Part shown: in pieces, positions 46,994-57,962 of the stretch
Numbering within the stretch: position 1 is the stretch's first letter
Layout: each line of letters begins with the position of its first letter
Source: Albifimbria verrucaria
Lineage: Eukaryota > Ascomycota > Sordariomycetes > Hypocreales > Stachybotryaceae
Direction: 5' to 3'
Length of the DNA stretch: 64,000 nucleotides
NCBI GenBank assembly: GCA_020081605.1
Contig: JAHREC010000019.1
Location: 124,001 to 188,000, forward strand
The notes under the pieces: generated by a model
The model's input: the letters and a program-made list of their open reading frames with translations, nothing else
Database searches by the model: none
Told to the model about the DNA's origin: nothing
Program-made: the position numbers and the translations under genes

Positions 46994-47803
46994 TATTATA
47001 ACCCTAGCTAATATTATAACTAAAACAATAGAAAAGAATAACCTAATCTAGCTATAACAGAACCTACCAAGGCAAAGGCGCAGTAAAGGATCCTATTATA
47101 ATCAAACCCCAATAAAAAAACATAAAAAAGCACCAGAAGGGTTCATATATATAAATAAACAGCTAATTAAGAAGGATTCTTCAAAATACATAACTAACAA
47201 AGCTAAATAACTAAAGTATTACCATAACTAAATAAATAAACATAACCTAATAATAAAACTAATACTCTCCGAAGACTAGCCTACAATATACCAACCCCAG
47301 CAATAAGCTAATATAAAGTATACTAACATAACCTATAGATAGTATACAAAACAGTCTAGTACAGGGAATAGACTAATATAAAAATATACTAACCCTCCTA
47401 GGGGATAATATAAAATATAGAATAATATAGGATAATAAGATTACTAGGATTAAAATAATCTATATAAGAACCCCACTAAAATAAATCACCAACTATAATA
47501 CTCCCTAGAGCAATATATATCATAATCCACAGGGATCACTATAAACAATAATCTATAGACACATTTTAATATATAAATAAGAGTCTCTCCTACCAATAAA
47601 AGTAAAGACTATTAACTATTAATAATATATAATCACTAAGCTATCCTTAACCTAAGTTCCTAAAGGTAACTTACCTAACTAATAATAACTATATAATTAT
47701 TACTTTAGAATGATAATAAGCCTTATTATTTATCTAAGGATAATAACCTAATCTTACCTACCCTATATCTCTTATAAGGTATAGAATAACCTAGATTATC
47801 ACA
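46994..47803 (+). repeat. 3' LTR of the gypsy element
   Basis: 810 bases, TATTATAACC to GATTATCACA; direct repeat of 39341-40151. The end is followed by AAGAC, the presumed target-site copy. Confidence 0.85.
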
Positions 47804-48297
47804 AAGACTTAAATATAGAAAGAGTCTATATATAATATTAAATTAATAGATAATAATAAGGGGATACTATATAAGAATAATTAATATAATTAATATATTA
47901 ATATAATAAACCTAAGTAGGGATATTAAAATATAAATTAATAAAATTTATTAATTAAATAAAGAGTAAATAAATAAGCTATTACTCCTAGAAGCAATAAG
48001 AATTAATATTACTCTAGGAGTAATAAAATATAAATTCACTCCTAGATAAAATATTAAATATATAAATAAGAGTCTTCTCCCGGTTATTAATTAGAAGACT
48101 ACTAGCTATCAATAATATATAGTCGCTGAGCTACCCTTTAATAAAGTTCCTTAATAGAGTAACTTAACTTAATTAGTAACTTAATGTATATTGCTTTAAG
48201 TTAAAGTAAGCCCTGTTTACTTGTTTCAGGATAAATAACCTCGATCTTACTTACCCTATACCTACCTTGTGGTATAGAACAACCCCTGATCATCACA
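47804..48297 (+). repeat. Older LTR (family B), right part
   Basis: Continues the LTR cut at 39340. It aligns with 51060-51498 and ends GATCATCACA. Its last 230 bases resemble the end of the gypsy LTRs, so families A and B are related. Confidence 0.6.
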
Positions 48298-48429
48298 CCT
48301 CGGAAGCCATTAAATCACCGTCTCGTCTTACAGAAGCAATCCATGCCTAAGATAATACTCAAGACAACACCCAAGACCCAGAAAATAAAGGGAATAGACA
48401 ATCTAGATATTGCAATAACGCCTAGATAT

Positions 48430-48780
48430 TCAAGATATATACAATAGGCAGTCCAGAGTCTCAGGCCAGGTTAGAAGGCCGATCCGATAATCCGACGTTT
48501 ATTTAGGAAGTATAGGAAGCAAATTAACAGTCAAAACACTAAGTTAGCCGCCGCTAAGGCCGACATACAGAAGCTTAAGCGGAAGCTGGATCACTACAAG
48601 CCTAGGAAACGCGCCAAAGTTCAAGAACCCCTCATCGTCGCTTCATAGAGATTGCCGATGTTATTGAGACTCGTAGGAAGCTTAAAGTCGATGCAGCGGC
48701 TGCTGCAGCCCGCAGAGGACAACGAGGACATCGTGGCCGTTCTCAGCGGCCAATATTACCCTAGTAAACCACCAAATGCA
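48430..48780 (+). mobile_element. 3' end of a pogo/Fot1-like (Tc1-mariner superfamily) transposase gene
   Basis: Readable in two frames: FRKYRKQINSQNTKLAAAKA, DIQKLKRKLDHYKPRKRAKV, then (after a frame change near 48635) FIEIADVIETRRKLKVDAAA with a Gly/Arg-rich tail. Lys/Arg-rich coiled segments ending in KPRKRAKV are typical of the C-terminus of Fot1/pogo transposases. The DDE catalytic part is not present; left of about 48400 the sequence is LTR-like. Between 48848 and 48876, GGTCCATAATGGGGG and GGTCTATTATGGGGG form a direct repeat that may be the terminal region of the element. Confidence 0.6.
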
Positions 48781-48887
48781 ATATCGTGATGCCTTGTTGT
48801 GGCCGTTATCTTGACCTCGAGCTGTCTCTATGTGTGTTGTGGAGAGTGGTCCATAATGGGGGTGGTCTATTATGGGGGCAGCTAGCT

Positions 48888-48893
48888 TATAAA
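48888..48893 (+). promoter_or_regulatory. TATA box upstream of the FAD-dependent dehydrogenase
   Basis: TATAAA 206 bases before the ATG at 49099. The space between is almost entirely the decamer repeat, so the predicted 5' UTR is repetitive. It lies at the end of the pogo-like remnant. Confidence 0.4.
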
Positions 48894-48900
48894 TCAAGTT

Positions 48901-49063
48901 GCCTTACGCTGCCTTACACTAAGCGCCTTGCGCTGCTTCAAGTTGCCTCACGCTGCCTCACAGTGCCTCATATTGCCGCACGCTGCCTCACGCTGCCTCA
49001 CATTGCCTCATATTGCCGCACGCGCCTCACGCTGCCTCGCGCTGCCTCACGCTGCCTCGTGCT
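48901..49063 (+). repeat. Decamer minisatellite, about 16 units
   Basis: Units of GCCTCACGCT with variants (GCCTTACGCT, GCCTCATATT, GCCGCACGCT, GCCTCGCGCT, GCCTCGTGCT). Two units are irregular in length. C/T-rich on the plus strand. It ends 35 bases before the start codon of the next gene. Confidence 0.9.
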
Positions 49064-49098
49064 AGTCCTCTAAGATTTTCAGACTCGAGTATATCAGC

Positions 49099-50451
49099 AT
49101 GTACGACCTTGTCGTAGTTGGTCATGGCATTGCCGGCCTCGCCGCCGCAGTATCAGCTGCAGAACTCTCGCCCTCGGCGCAGATAGCCGTGCTAGAGCAT
49201 GCACCAGAGCATGCGAGCGGTGGAAACTCACGCTGGAGCCCTGCCAACATGCGAATGCCATCTGTCAATGAGGTATTACCAGGCTTCGTGGACGACATGG
49301 TGGCTGCAAGCGGAAGTGGTGGCGACCGCGCGTATTTCGAAAGGCTAGCTAGCCAGGCCCCTGAAGCCCTCCAATGGCTCGAAAAGCAGGGGTGCAGTTT
49401 CACGCCATGGACTATTTCTTGAAATCTTGGCCTAACAGGATCCAGCCTATTGGCAAAGGTGCTGCCATTGTCGAAGCCCTCAAGCAATCAGCCAAATCGA
49501 AGGGTGTCCAACTGGTGTATAATTGCCGTGCCCAGCGACTTCATCTTGGCCGAGGACAGGCCATAGTTGAGGCAGCTGATGGGCGACGAATCATTGCCCG
49601 GTCTGTTGTGCTCGCCAGTGGTGGGTTTCAAGGCAGTCCAGACATGCTGCGTACTCATCTTGGTCCTGGTGCGGAGACGTTGAGACCGATATCACCTGGG
49701 ACGGCCTGGAACGCCGGCGACGGCATCCAGATGGCACTGGCCAACGGAGCCAAGGCCTCTGGCGATTGGAACGGAATGCACAGCGAAGTAATCGACCCAC
49801 GGAGCAGTCAGCCAGCGCCACTGGTCCTCAATTACCCGTACGGGGTTGTGGTGAATCAGGAGGGAAAGCGGTTCGTAGATGAAGGTGCTGGACTCGTGCA
49901 TGACACGTGGGAGCATCTTTCCAGAACCATACATTTTGACACACCGGGCCGCTTAGCCTGGGCAATTTGTGATTCCAGATTTTTTCAATTGGAGGACCAT
50001 GAAGCAGCTATCCGCTCCGATATGCCGCCGGTGACAGCGGACACGATTTATGGTCTGGCGGCACAGATGGGGTGCCGGAACAAGCGCTTCTGAACACAAT
50101 CTTAAACTACAATGCAGCCTGTAACGCAAACATGTCTGGCTTTACGGCGGGCCGGCTTGATAATCTCGCCACTACCTCAGGCTTGCAACCATCGAAATCG
50201 AACTGGGCTAGGCCGCTCGACGCTCCGCCGTATACCGCATTCCCTTAGCCGCGGCCATTGTCTACACTTTCGGCGGCATTGCGACTGATGTGGAAGCGCG
50301 CGTTCTTGGCCAGAGAGGCATCATTCCTAATCTATATGCTGCAGGTGAGATTACTGGCCATTTCTACGAGAAGGCTCCAAATGCAGTGGCCGTTATGCGG
50401 GCACTCGTCTTTGGACGTATTGCTGGCCTCAATGCCATAAGCTCCCATTAG
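49099..50451 (+). CDS. FAD-dependent dehydrogenase, fumarate-reductase/tricarballylate-dehydrogenase-like, three frameshifts
   Basis: One exon, 451 residues once three single bases are counted: G at 49389-49392, G at 50069-50072, C at 50242-50244. The N-terminal Rossmann motif is LVVVGHGIAGLAAAVSAAE, then GGNSRWSPANMRM, which carries the flavin-binding Asn/Ser, the capping-domain region, VVLASGGFQG, a YPYGVVVNQEGKRFVDEGAG block and the C-terminal second FAD motif GIIPNLYAAGEITGHFYEKA with GRIAG. These are the hallmarks of the FRD/SDH flavoprotein superfamily, acting on small dicarboxylate or steroid-type substrates. The substrate is unknown. It is the only well-preserved gene inside the 38-52 kb transposon block and shows no RIP-like A/T drift. 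Only assembly-type lesions are seen, so it may be functional. Confidence 0.85.
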
Positions 50452-50880
50452 ACAGAGAGAAGTGTACCGTCTCCCTGGAGACTGGGCCTTTACATCTAAT
50501 ACTATCCTCAAGCTGGTTGGATGATGAATATAGCGAACCCTTGAAATGGTTGGTCTAAAGGTGCGCATTTGTGACTTTTCACCCTTGAATAATGCGCTTG
50601 CATTTATTTGAATTAGCTGCCCTGGTCCAATTCAGCCTCCCTGCGGCTCAGTCGACTGCCTCTAGTCTATGGCGTTGCCGAAGTTAAAGGAAGGGTTGAT
50701 TACTTTGTCTAGTGCAGTTAATGATGCTCAAACGGTGAACTATATATCTTATTAAATATAAAATTTATATAAGCTATATACTATTAAATATAGTTAATTA
50801 GCTAGAGAAATATAATTATATATAATACTAATTTATATTTAATATATCTAATAGTTCTCCTAGCTCTAGTGCTAATAAGA
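50452..50880. other. Intergenic, A/T-rich toward the right
   Basis: No gene. From about 50740 the DNA turns A/T-rich, at the edge of the next repeat copy. Confidence 0.4.
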
Positions 50881-51498
50881 TATTATAACCTATATTAATA
50901 TAATACCTAAAATACACTAGAATAAATTAACTTAATATCTACAGAATAATTAAAGATTATATACTTTACTTTTTAACTAACTATAGATAATATAGAAGCC
51001 TATACTATAAAGAATCTTATAAAACGGAGTTCTTTATATATAATAAATAGTTAAATAAATATATATTATAGAATAATAAAATAAGGATAAAAAAGAATTT
51101 ATATATAATATTAAATTAATAAATAATAATAAAGGAATATTATATAAAGATAATTAATATAATTAATATAATAATATAATAAAGATTAATAAGATATTAA
51201 TATATAAATTAAAGGAATTTATTATTAAAAGAAGGAATAAATAATTACTCTATAATATAGATATTAATATATAAATAGAAATCTGCTTTTAGTTATTAAT
51301 TAAAAACTACTAGCTATTAATAATATATAATTATTAAGTTATTTTTAAATTAATTATTTTATAGATATTTTATTTAATTAATAATAAAATATATATTACT
51401 TTAAGTTAAAATAAGCTTTTTATTTATTTAAGAATAATAACCTCGATTTTATTTACTCTATATTTACTTTATATATAGAATAACTCTTAATTATTATA
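50881..51498 (+). repeat. LTR copy, family B, RIP-mutated
   Basis: TATTATAACC start and TTAATTATTATA end. Aligns with 39149-39340 plus 47804-48297 read as one LTR. No internal region is attached on either side, so it is probably a solo LTR; no convincing target duplication is seen (flanks TAAGA and TTATT). Confidence 0.6.
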
Positions 51499-52559
51499 TT
51501 ATTTATTAAATTATAAGGCTTTAAAAGTCTCTTATAGAGAGAATATTTATAGTAATTATTATATATAAACTTTTAATATTATTATAATTAATTTTATATA
51601 AAAAGAGATTATATATTATAAGATTATAAATAAGAATATTAAGCCCTATAATAATAATATACTATAAAAGCTTTAAGATAATATTATATATAATATTATA
51701 ATATATACTCTAATAAGCTATTTATTATTATATATTAATATATTTAGCTTATTATTTATTAATTAATTACTTTTTATATTTATAAAGCTTAGAAATAGTT
51801 TATACTATATATACTTTATATTATATAGCTAAATACTATCTTAGCTTCCTTTATATCTAGTTCTATATATAATATAGTTTAAAGCGCTTAAAAATAAACC
51901 TTTATTTATAATTAATTAATTTATTTACCCTAATTAATAATATATATCTTTTTCTAAAAAAATAAAATTATTAATAATAATACTAAAAAGAATATTAAAT
52001 ATCTTTATTATACCTTAAGCTATAATATAATTTTTTATTTATTCTTTTATTCTTTTAAAAAAGAATTTTTAATTATTATTATTTAATATTTATTAAATTT
52101 ATCTTTATAATATAATAAATATAAAATAAATAAAAGAATAATAAATATAATAAAAATTTAAAAATACTTTTAAATATAAACTATAAAAAAATAATATTTT
52201 AGGGGTTTATCCTATTAAAATATATTAAGCCTTATAATAAAGAATATATTTAAATATAATATTTAAGAGATTTTATAAAAGTATTAAAATTATATAAAAT
52301 TTATAAAAGGAACTTAATATAGGCTACCCTCCTTTAAGATTAAATAACTTAAGTATAATCCTTATTAATTTAGTCTCTTTAGGGTAAGGCTTTAGAACCT
52401 TTAGCTATAGCTCTAGGCTGCTTAGTTAAAGCTTAGCCTGCCTCGCTTCAACTTTAGGTCTGAAAGCGGAAGTGGACTTTGGTGAGATGGTTTTTATCGC
52501 GTACTATATGGCTATAGCTAGCCTAAGGATCACATGGGCGAAGCCGGGATGCATCCTTT
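51499..52559. other. A/T-rich RIP-like sequence without genes
   Basis: Almost pure A/T with TpA excess up to about 52330, then a return to mixed composition. No coding frame. Likely remnants of unidentified repeats. Confidence 0.5.
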
Positions 52560-52745
52560 GCTCAAGATATCCGTCGCTTGATCAATAGCCGTCGTTTAGA
52601 TTTGATACCGAGTACTTTATCCGGAAAGCTACTGCATGTTTCCTGGGACCGTATTGCCGATTGTGGTCGCTTTGTGGAGATCGGCCGAAAGGATATTGAC
52701 GCCAAAGGGACTCTGGCGATTGCAGGGCAATGCCGCCTTCACAGG
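52560..52745 (+). pseudogene. Highly reducing PKS enoylreductase-domain fragment
   Basis: One frame reads STLSGKLLHVSWDRIAD followed by CGRFVEIGRKDIDAKGTLAI. This corresponds to the conserved end of the NADPH-binding ER domain in fungal reducing PKS (LNSLSG-x-LL...W..IA..GRF-x-EIGK-x-D). Just upstream, FAQDIRRLINSR fits the preceding ER helix. Flanking coding is lost. Same strand and correct order relative to the KS fragment at 36.3 kb, so both could come from one split gene. Confidence 0.7.
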
Positions 52746-55101
52746 AGTTAAAATCGCATTGATTTGGACAAAGCATAACGGACTATTCAACCAGCCATGA
52801 CATGGCAGTGCTTTTCTGAAGCTTAGTACGCGCAATTACTGCTGGTGCTCCGAATTTATTTATTCCTGTATGTAGGGCTTGAGACGAGTCGCTCGTACTA
52901 ATGGCTCAATGTGCGGTTATCATCGTCATAAGCATCCAAAGGTTCAGCGCATCTAGGCAGTACGGCTATGTGAGCAGGCTCATATCGCCTGGGCCAGTAT
53001 CGAGTCTCATATAAAAAAAATGGAGGACGGAAAGACCAGATGAGTGGGAAGAGTGCCTCGAACCATTCTACATCGAATGCCGCGCTGAAATTCATGATAC
53101 CCGGTGCACACCGGAGCAGGCGCCCGCTTAGCCTCAAGCCCGGCTCCAGCTAAGCAGGAGCCGAAACACTATTGTCCTTGTTCTACAATGGGCACTACAC
53201 AGTGGACTGGACACATTCACTCTCAACAGCCGCTACTAAGCCCGTGCATCTGACCTAAGCAAATTATTTCAAAAGCAGTACCAGGGCTTGGGCATGCGAT
53301 TTTCTTATTTCTATCCCCGCGCCAAGTACCCGAGATGATGTGTTTTGGTGGCTATTGCCAATGCATCTACTACAGCTTTAGGGGCCATCAAGTAGCATCC
53401 TAAGGGAATAAGTCCTTTTGATGGAGGAACATTTCCAGTATCGGTCAGTATTCTCAACTGAGGGATCCAATTATACTTGTCATAGCTCATACCAACACCC
53501 CAATGACTATGATTATGGCGGTGGCACATCTAGCCATCGCATTACGCTTAAGACTCACTGACCACAAGATCAAGAGGCCTCTGTGTGTCTAGTCACTACA
53601 TATGAGCAAGACCTTGAACCATGCCCAATAGCAGCCACAACCACGATCAATCCTTCACACCGTTGGTTCCGTGCAATGGACGTCAACACGTATCAATACG
53701 GAAAGTCTTAAGGAATAGAGATTGTAAGAATTATTTTGAAAGATTGGGTGTACAGGAACAAGAATGCAACCAACATGGAAAAGATGTACGCTATTCGGGG
53801 AGAACTTCTCTTGGCTTGGTAATCTGAACAACTAGGTTCGATACGCATCCAACCCCGAAAGGAGAGTCCAACATCTCAATACATTGAGCAACTGGTGGCG
53901 ACCAGACAGGCTCTCAGGTATCATGGTGACCCGGGGCATCATCTCTCGATTTTCGTCCAGGGACCCTATCTCAGCGCCAGGATCAGTGGACACGTGATTG
54001 TCGTTCATGGCAGGCACTCCGTTCGAAAGCATCCGGGATCCTCGATTTAACCGTCAAAAATCGGTAACTGTCTTCCATGAGAGAGCCCGTTGATGGATAA
54101 CCGCACTGCAAAAGATCATGCGATGTTCCCCGGGGTATAGTGGCATCTAGGGTCAGGGATTGAGCAATTTAGGCCCTTACCAATTGGCTCTGAGTTGTTC
54201 TATACCTCGATTAGCTCTGTTGTAGAGGGATTATCCGCTTAGTCCTTATCTGCCACCATCCATCCAGGAACCAGGCTACTGGGAATAGTGCATTCCACTC
54301 TATTAATTTCCCTATCTCTTCTTATCAGACCAGGGTAGCAACACCCAAGCTGTTTTCTTACGTCTCGTTTACTGCCAGAAAAATTATTACCAAGACTCAG
54401 TCGAGTGGGTCTAGCTTGTACGCCATGGAAGAATTGGGGTTTTGCTTGTGGCTAAATGCTGCAATTGACACACATTGTCTGCTTGCGAGAGGTTCTGTCG
54501 TGTCTGCTCACCAACTCAAACCAAGTCTTTGTCCCTGGGACGAGAACCCACAGGCTTTTAGGGCACAGTGAGATAGATTGTAATAGGCTCTCGCCAACTT
54601 TAAGCTGCACAACTTCCACGAACAGTCCCTCCCACTCTCGCGTCAATATGTCTCCGCATGCAGATCCCCACCACCTCCGGCCTCGGTTTGTCTGTCCCAA
54701 GCCGCCAGTGACGGTGGAGCTGGCCTAAGACTGCATGGAAGCATACCCCATGCGGAGATAACGATCAGCCCTGGTTTATTGATTAGCTCAGGTCTTCCAG
54801 CATATCGTTCGGCGCACCGCCCCTTGTGGGGTCGCCTCCAATTGGGTCGACCTCCAAGTTCGCTCCAAGGGCACTGCGTTCCGCGCCCTCCGGCAAGAGG
54901 GAGAGATAAGGACCGCTATCAATACTAACACTACTCATAAGCCCTTCACCGACAGCTGACGTGCCAAGACGCCCTTAGCGACCCAGAGCCTGAGAATGGA
55001 GTTTCTGGCGGGCAGCATCCCCAGCCTTTGGGCCTCTCAATTGATTCAAAGATACAAAGATAGAAATTTCGATTACTTGATAGGAACTATTTGCCAGGAT
55101 G
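52746..55101. other. No gene recognised
   Basis: Read on both strands. Frames such as 53311-53529 (-) and 54456-54728 (+) match nothing known. No KR or ACP remains of the PKS could be found. Confidence 0.35.
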
Positions 55102-55110
55102 TATATAAAG
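55102..55110 (+). promoter_or_regulatory. TATA box upstream of the secreted amidase
   Basis: TATATAAAG about 165 bases before the ATG at 55273. Confidence 0.4.
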
Positions 55111-55272
55111 CGATCGCCGCTGCTTTCTTGAAAGTTTGTGGATCATCGGTCTTACAGCACACACGATCGTGCCTGTTCACAAATTTCGAGGAGGAGAACC
55201 GTCAGCTTGGCAAGTTTTGTCGCGCAGTCAACATTTATCGCGCCAAAGGACCTCCCTACATCTGGTTTCCAC

Positions 55273-57171
55273 ATGATGAAGGCGTCGGTGGTTCTCGGGC
55301 TGGTGGCCACGGCTGCCGGTCAACTCGTCAGCACTGGTGCATCGGTCAAGATTAACGACATTTACTATTTCGTGTCGCCGTTTTCCCAGGGCAAGGCCCA
55401 TGACGGCTCGCTGAATATGCAGTCTCTCCTAAAGCGTTTGGGTTCACTCCTGTGACCGTCGTTGCTGACGACATTGACAAGGCCGCCCTCACAAGCTTCT
55501 TCGGCAATTGGACAGCAAAGGACGACGTCTGGCAACCCGCCTTCCTTTCCACTGTCTTTCTCGCCAACCACAAGGGCTCCTGTCTCACCAAGATCGCTTT
55601 GCACGAAGATGTGGAGTCATCATTGATCCTGCCCTTGACGGCCAAGTCAATACCGTCCGGTCCATACTTCCTCGACACGGCTTCCGGCGACCTGTACCAG
55701 GCTTTCCGTCTCTACCGGGATATGGTGGGAGCTTTCACCGCCGGACTTCTTCAGACTCCCGATGATGTTTTCCAGCCTCTGTCAGCCCAGGTTCCTGCAT
55801 CCGACGCGCCTACGATTGGCGTTCCTTCTCGTCTGTACTTTACTCCTACGGCCGACAAGCCTCTAGCAGGTATACGTGTGGGTGTCAAGGAAATCTATGA
55901 TCTGGCTGGCCTTCGCAAATCCAACGGTAACCGAGCATGGTGGCGCCTATACCCACCTGCTAAGAGTACGGCTCCGCTATCCAGAACCTGATTGATGCTG
56001 GCGCTATTGTTGTTGGTTACCAGAAGACGTCTCAGTTCGCCAACGGAGAGTCCCCTACTGCAGACTGGGTCGACTACCACTCGCCCTTTAACCCTAGAGG
56101 CGATGGTTACAATAACCCTTCGTCTTCTTCTGCTGGCGCTGGAGCATCTGTCGCCGCCTATGAGTGGCTCGATATAGCTGTGGGTTCCGACACGGGTGGC
56201 TCTATTCGTGGCCCTGCTGGCTCGCAAGGCCTATTTGGCAACAGGCCCTCACACGGTCTCGTGTCGCTCGAACACGTCATGCCTCTGAGCCCGACCTTGG
56301 ACACACCTGGCTTCTTGGTCCGGGACCCTAGCATCTGGGATGCCGCCAGTAAAGCCATGTACGGTGCCAACTACACCTCTTACACATCCAAAGTCGAGTA
56401 CCCAACCAAGGTGTACGGCTATGGCCTGGGCGGCGGCAACAGCGAAGCCCGCAGTATGATGACCGCATTCGCTGATAAGCTGGCTTCATTTGTTGGCGCT
56501 GACGGTGTTCAAACCCTGGATCTTGAGGCTGCCTGGAAGTCCACCGGTCCCAAGGAGGCGAGTAGTGTCACTCTCTCCGGCTTGTTGAACGCCACATATG
56601 CCACACTCATCACCAAAGAGCAAATTAAGCTTGTGCGTGAACCTTTCTACGCCGATTACGCGGCTGCCTACGATGGTCGCCGTCCTTTTGTCAACCCGGT
56701 CCCTCTAGCGCGTTGGGGCTGGGGAGACTCTGTTCCCGATAGCTGGCACGAAGATGCCATCAGGAACAAAACACTATTCATGGATTGGTTCAACAGCGAA
56801 ATTCTGTCTCGTTCAGATAACAAGGACCAGTGCTCAGATGCCATTCTACTATACCCCAGTAGTAGCGGATCTCCATCGCCTCGCAACCGCTATGGATCTG
56901 CTCCTGGCACCCCCTAGGCTTTAGTTCCGGTCGCATCAGCGTCTTCTCGGAGGCCCCTGATAATGTGTTCCCTCTCGGTGATGTGGCATCAACGAGCTCT
57001 ATTACAACGGAAGAGGAGATGCTTCCGGTTGCCATTAGTGTCATGGTCGCCAAGGGTTGCGATGGTCTCCTTCCCCGCCTCGCACAGGATCTGGTTAAGG
57101 AGGGTGTGCTCAAGGTTCCCAAGGCTGGAAGAACGACGAGTGGAGGAGATTCTGCTAAGGCGAGGGTTTGA
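55273..57171 (+). CDS. Secreted amidase-signature family protein, three frameshifts
   Basis: A signal peptide (MMKASVVLGLVATAAGQLV) and an N-terminal domain of about 190 residues (INDIYYFVSPFSQGKA ... DLYQAFRLYRDMVGAFTAGL) precede the amidase domain. In that domain IRVGVKEIYDLAGL holds the catalytic Lys, SSSSAGAGASVAAYEWLD the Ser-rich signature, and VGSDTGGSIRGPAGSQGLFG the nucleophilic Ser loop. The triad Lys, Ser and Ser appears complete. Missing bases: G near 55434, one base near 55975, C at 56910-56914; with these the frame is 633 residues without introns. The long N-terminal extension separates it from ordinary amidases and is seen in a fungal subgroup of unknown substrate. It is unrelated in detail to the amidase relic at 1-2.8 kb. 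Confidence 0.85.
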
Positions 57172-57962
57172 AGCCATCTGGTAGACTGTACATAGAACTC
57201 TGATAGACGGATCCGAAGTATTAGAATAGACAAAATATGCATAATGAACGCTAAATAGTCCTACCATCGGTAGCTTTGGTACACATAACCCGTTCCAGCC
57301 ACACAGCATGCTGCTTTTGGAAGCTTCAAACCAATAGTGACTATGATCAGTCACATGGTCGACAGGGGCAATTTTATCCTTTCCTATTTCTTCCTTGAAA
57401 CAGATCAACTAGGCTTTCTTAAGACCGGACTATCTGGTCATGAATTACTCGGATGTAGTAAGAGGAGATGTCCATATACTGTAGCGTACCCAACTCTACC
57501 AAGATAGAGTATTTCTAGCAAAGAAGCAAAAAGGTGTATAAGGTTAAGGAAAGCTGCAACATATAAAAATTCTATAGTAATAATTACTAGGAGATTGTAT
57601 TATTTAGTTCATCACCTAGCGTATCTTGATGAACCAGACAAAGTTAGAACTTTCAGGATCTGCAGCCTGTCTCCCATCTGGTTCTGGACTACTACGGCTA
57701 AATACGCAAGGTCACGATTGGCTGCTAGAAGGCTTCCTGTCATTGCCAAGAGCCAGAGAGGGACTCTGGATTCGCTATTATCAATTTCCCATCCTCCGTA
57801 TGCAACTCCTTGGCTACTGCGGGGCCGAATTCCAACCTTGGCTGTCATTCAAGTCATAACCTACTCGGTTAATAAGGCCAGGTGGCCAGTGTAAGTATGT
57901 TTAGATTCGTATATTAGAGGCGCCTGGAACTTGTCCCTTGCCAATACCTATCACTAACTTAG
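57172..57962. other. Intergenic, nothing seen
   Basis: Short frames on both strands (57595-57894) without resemblance to known families. Probably 3' flank of the amidase and promoter of the next gene. Confidence 0.35.

Larger units (their letters stand above)
39341..47803 (+). mobile_element. Full-length Ty3/gypsy LTR retrotransposon, RIP-inactivated, 8.46 kb
   Basis: Bounded by 811- and 810-bp LTRs, with five-base flanks AAAAC (39336-39340) and AAGAC (47804-47808) that differ by one G/A change, consistent with a mutated target duplication. The interior runs plus-strand in the order gag zinc knuckle, reverse transcriptase, RNase H region, integrase, and is full of stop codons. G-to-A and C-to-T changes turned Cys and Asp codons into Tyr and Asn, typical of RIP. 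A purine-rich tract (about 46976-46990) precedes the 3' LTR, as expected for plus-strand priming. No frame is long enough to be functional. Confidence 0.88.

Noticed and set aside
48901..49063. Possible CRISPR-like array
   Set aside because: The units are directly tandem with no spacers, so this is a minisatellite.
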